Shown one piece after another: positions 60,641-64,000 of a stretch of 64,000 nucleotides of DNA. This DNA is from Aphelocoma coerulescens (taxonomy: Eukaryota; Chordata; Aves; Passeriformes; Corvidae), in assembly GCF_041296385.1 (NCBI RefSeq), contig NC_091015.1, forward strand, positions 57,416,345 to 57,480,344, in the 5' to 3' direction. The position numbers and the translations under genes are program-made. How positions within the stretch are numbered: position 1 is the first letter of the stretch; each line of letters opens with the position of its first letter. The notes under the pieces were generated by a model. It was not told the DNA's origin, made no database searches, and saw nothing but the letters and a program-made list of their open reading frames with translations.

Positions 60641-62824
60641 TCTCTTAAACACCTACACCCTGTGTACATTTATGATGAACATTCTGCCTCATAAAAAAGT
60701 GCTGGGACAGAGTGACTAGTGCTTCCTGTTTTTCTGAAGCTGAAATTCTTAACCTGGGAGGTCACTGCAGGGACATGGGCAGGGGTAAGGCAGGAAGTGA
60801 CTGCCACAAAGCTCTTCTGGCTAAATGAGATGGACTGGAAGAGAAAATGTGAATGATCAAGTGTTCCAGAAGCAGAGACATTGACCAATACTAACAGGTG
60901 TCAGGCAGAAGATAAAGAAGAAATTAATTCCTCAGATCACATGAATGAACTGAAAAATTCTTGCTGTATAATATTGTAGGTGCCAAAAGCTGGCAGAGTC
61001 TCAAGTCTTGATTGAACAGGTTCATGGAACTGGAACCAATTTGAAGCAATTAAAAAGATACCATCTTCACTAAAACATCAAACAGCTTTGTGGTAGAGCC
61101 CCAGATTATTTGAAAGCTGAGAGAGTCTTTGAGAGAAACAGCATGATATGTTTCCGCTCATCAACCATACCTCCCTAAGGATCAGCTTCTGAGCATTGTC
61201 AAAGGTCTAGCTGGATCTTTGCTTCAGGGACTGTTTTCCTAGACATATTCTAGGAAAATGCACACTGGTAGCAAAGAAGAGGTTGATCTCCAATGTAACT
61301 GTAAATATGTATTTGGCCCTTCTTTTTAAACAAATATGCTTTGTCTTGCAGCTTTACAATGATGTAGAAGCCTGAATGGCATTTACTGTTTACTAATGAC
61401 ATTTTAGAGTACTAGAGCATTACAGGCCAACTGCGATGCTAATGCACACTATGTGCTACACTAGAGAGTTATGGCATATATTTATGTAAATCCCTTGGGC
61501 TTCCTAAAGTTTCCAGTTTTATGCTCACCCCCACCTGTGAATAATTTGCCATGCTGTATCCAGTCTTTGGAGTGGTGGAAATGAGGGAAATTACAAAGCT
61601 TCTAAGTCAGCATTTACTATGGATGTCACAGATGCCTTGAGAGAAAAGGCCAGAATCCAGTTACCTGATGCAATCATTCAGTAAATCCCATAGAGGGTAG
61701 AGGAAAAAGGAGAGCAAAAGAAATCTGCGCTGATATTTCAAGTCTCTGGTTTAAACAGAAATGAACTTTGTCCTTGGTGAAAGTACCTACAGCTCCCAAG
61801 AGCCAAGTGCACAAAAGGGCTGTATGCTTCTACTGGAATGTCCTTCAGGACTGGATGACAACAGGTAACAGTAGGCTGAACCGGCATAAACAGTGGCTTG
61901 CATGGCACAAGTCTCCGAGAGAACAGTTACCTTGCTGATAAATTTGCCTTGCTGAATTGCAAGGGATGATGACTTTAATGACAGGCTGAAGTTACAATGA
62001 CAGAGTGCAATGTTCCATAGGGTTGGTCCTGGTCATTCTAGTACATAATGGAAACTGGTCTTATGGCACTCTAAGCTTCTTATTTCAGCACCGAAGAAAG
62101 ACATTCTTACTGTAGAGAACTCAAAACAATTTAAGAAATGGAGAACTTATACATTTTTTAAAGGTATTTAGCTACTTAAAGATGCAGATTAATTTTGAAA
62201 ATTCCTAATGGATGTCATACTGCAATTTCAGCTGCTCATCTTCAGTATGTCTACAGATATCTAATCCGTATCAGCGAACGAAAACGTTCATCAATGTCCT
62301 TTCTCTCTTCTGCTCTGCAACAAAAATGGTTGGGAAGATCCTTTATTTCCAAATCATCTTCAGTGCTCCAACTTACAGATATACATAATTTGCAAAAAGC
62401 TTGACTCTTACAGCTAAAGGGATTTCTACATAGTGCACAAGGAAAACCTGGATTACATGTCTTCTCTCTTGAAACTCAAAGGCTAATAAAAAGCAGTATC
62501 CTGACTTTTATCTATTTATTTATTCATTTTAATTAAATGTTTAAGATATTTGGGCTGCATTCAATCTGAATTGACAAGAATGATGAATGACAGAACAGAA
62601 AATATGTATTAAGTTTCCTCTGGTTTGATTAGAACAGGTCTGATTTCATCTTCACCGTTTTAACTCAGTCCACCTTTAGGAAAAGGAAAAGTGCATTTCC
62701 TATCCTACTTTGGACTTTAAGAGGCACACTTGTTTGATAGAGGCTTTGAACTAGAAAAATTACCCTCTGTTTTATAAACTACATTACAGTTTGTTGTCAC
62801 AATACCAAAGTCCTGCTTTGTTCT

Positions 62825-62970
62825 TCAAAGCCGTCTGAGATGAGTCCACAGGATAAAAAACGCCATAAATATGCATGGAATGGCATTTTGTTTCCTAATT
62901 AAATATTTATGTCATTCAGAGCTCCAAACACTTCAGCATCTACAGAGCTGGAAATCGATGATATAAACTA
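62825..62970. promoter_or_regulatory. candidate conserved non-coding element
   Basis: Non-repetitive stretch with CCATAAATATGCATGGAATG (POU, MEF2/HOX and TEAD-like GGAATG cores), CCTAATTAAATATTTATG, and ATCGATGATAT further on. TAATTA and ATAAA cores are dense and no frame spans it. Enhancer-like texture only; conservation not testable here. Confidence 0.4.
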
Positions 62971-64000
62971 TACAATGAAAAGTACCAGAGACAGCCATTT
63001 CCTTCGGCTATTTTCAAAAGCTATTAGAAGAAAAAAGAAATCTATCTTGAATTAGACCAATGGAAGACTCAGAGATAATTCTGGTAAGAATTTTAAAGTG
63101 AGTTTCCCAAGAAGATGAAATCTTGAGTTCTCCAGGACCAGTGTTTTCAATCCCAAGAGGACATAAGAAGCAACATGTTCCCAATTGTCATTCTCTTGTG
63201 TCCCTACATTGGTTTATCTGTGCCTGACACCTTCCGATAGAAGTGTGAAATAAACATCATGAAAAATCAGTATGTCTAAAGGTAAGACGAGGAAGACACT
63301 GTCACTGACATATTCATCCATAATGAGAAACAGTGAAGGTACTGACCTTGGGATGTAAGAATTTATAAGAGTCAAGAAAACATTGGAAACTTGAGGAACA
63401 CTCTTTGCATACTTTCATATACTTTTTTTTCTAGAACTAAATAGACCTGATGGGCATTACGTTAGACTGGAGCTCTTTCCTGGAAGTTCAGAATCATTAA
63501 AATGCATTACTAGCTAAAATAAACATGAGCCATGTGGCCACCTGCTTTTTAACTCAAAGAAGAATTGGCAACTGTTTGAACAAGCTGAATTGTGTTCTAG
63601 AGAAACAAGAATTTCCTCCTACCAAGGCAGGACTAAACATGATAGAATATGTTAGAAGTTACTGAAGAGAAAAAATTCTCCAAAGATTAAATGTGACCAG
63701 AAACTGCGGTGGAGAAAAAAAATTAGAATTGCATTAGGAGATACAAATCATTCTCTACTACCAACCATGACATAATTTTTATTATTTTCTTTAACATTTT
63801 CAAAATTTGTACAGTTTCAGACAGTTTGCAGTTTTAGCTGCTTGTTTTTGGGGCTTTTTTTATTACCTTAATTTTTAGAATATTCAGTGACGGGAAGGGG
63901 AAAGAGGGAAGAACAAGAAAAACAGGAGATATCAGAAGATTTTTGCATAATTTTGAAGATAGAAGTGTTTCATCTTGATGCCTGCAAAATAAACAAGGAA

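Larger units (their letters stand above)
59800..64000. other. AT-rich non-coding stretch to the window end
   Basis: No supported gene, RNA gene or clear mobile element. It includes two regulatory-looking patches (60.6 and 62.9 kb) listed separately. Open frames are below 80 codons and without motifs. Confidence 0.5.

Noticed and set aside
1..64000. Search for tRNA, rRNA, snRNA, CRISPR arrays, bacterial operons or an integrated virus with intact genes
   Set aside because: None seen by eye. Small RNA genes could still be missed without a covariance-model search.

Overview
The window reads as nuclear DNA from a bird, probably a neoavian or passerine-type genome. The main evidence is the repeat content. 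Several insertions carry the 3' end of the avian CR1 LINE, with its octamer-like ATTCTATGAT terminal repeats and the TTGGAAaGGACC block just inside them. There are also GC-rich dispersed blocks resembling avian ERV long terminal repeats. The rest is AT-rich single-copy-looking DNA with homopolymer tracts and microsatellites. There are no prokaryotic operons, and I found no intact long reading frame, rRNA, tRNA or CRISPR array. Almost every open frame above 60 codons looks like chance or lies inside a repeat. All repeat assignments rest on recognition by eye, not on a library search.

Layout. About 1-5.2 kb is unassigned AT-rich DNA. From 5.2 to 6.4 kb there is a decayed CR1 reverse-transcriptase remnant followed directly by an LTR-like block. 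From 12.0 to 12.7 kb lies the best gene signal: a 39-codon minus-strand exon with an in-frame upstream stop, an ATG and a GT splice donor. Behind it lie a polypurine tract and two CA repeats that look like a promoter and 5' UTR. From 17.9 to 18.1 kb is a TATC/TATATC microsatellite. At 27.7-27.9 kb is the strongest candidate conserved non-coding element. CR1 3' ends occur at 28.0, 33.5, 58.2-58.7 and 58.9 kb. LTR-like blocks occur at 32.5-33.4 (+), 42.0-43.2 (-), 54.8-55.2 (+) and 59.4-59.8 kb (+). Further stretches resembling conserved non-coding DNA, with clustered TAATTA, octamer or MEF2-like sites, lie at 41.4, 43.7, 52.6, 56.3, 57.8, 60.6 and 62.9 kb.

Interpretation (inference). This is probably the 5' part of a long-intron gene read on the minus strand from about 12.1 kb towards position 1. 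The remaining ~50 kb would be upstream flank or intron of a larger transcript, seeded with possible enhancers and old retroelements. I could not identify the gene. I saw no clear previously undescribed system. The items most worth checking are the unlisted first coding exon and the non-coding element candidates.
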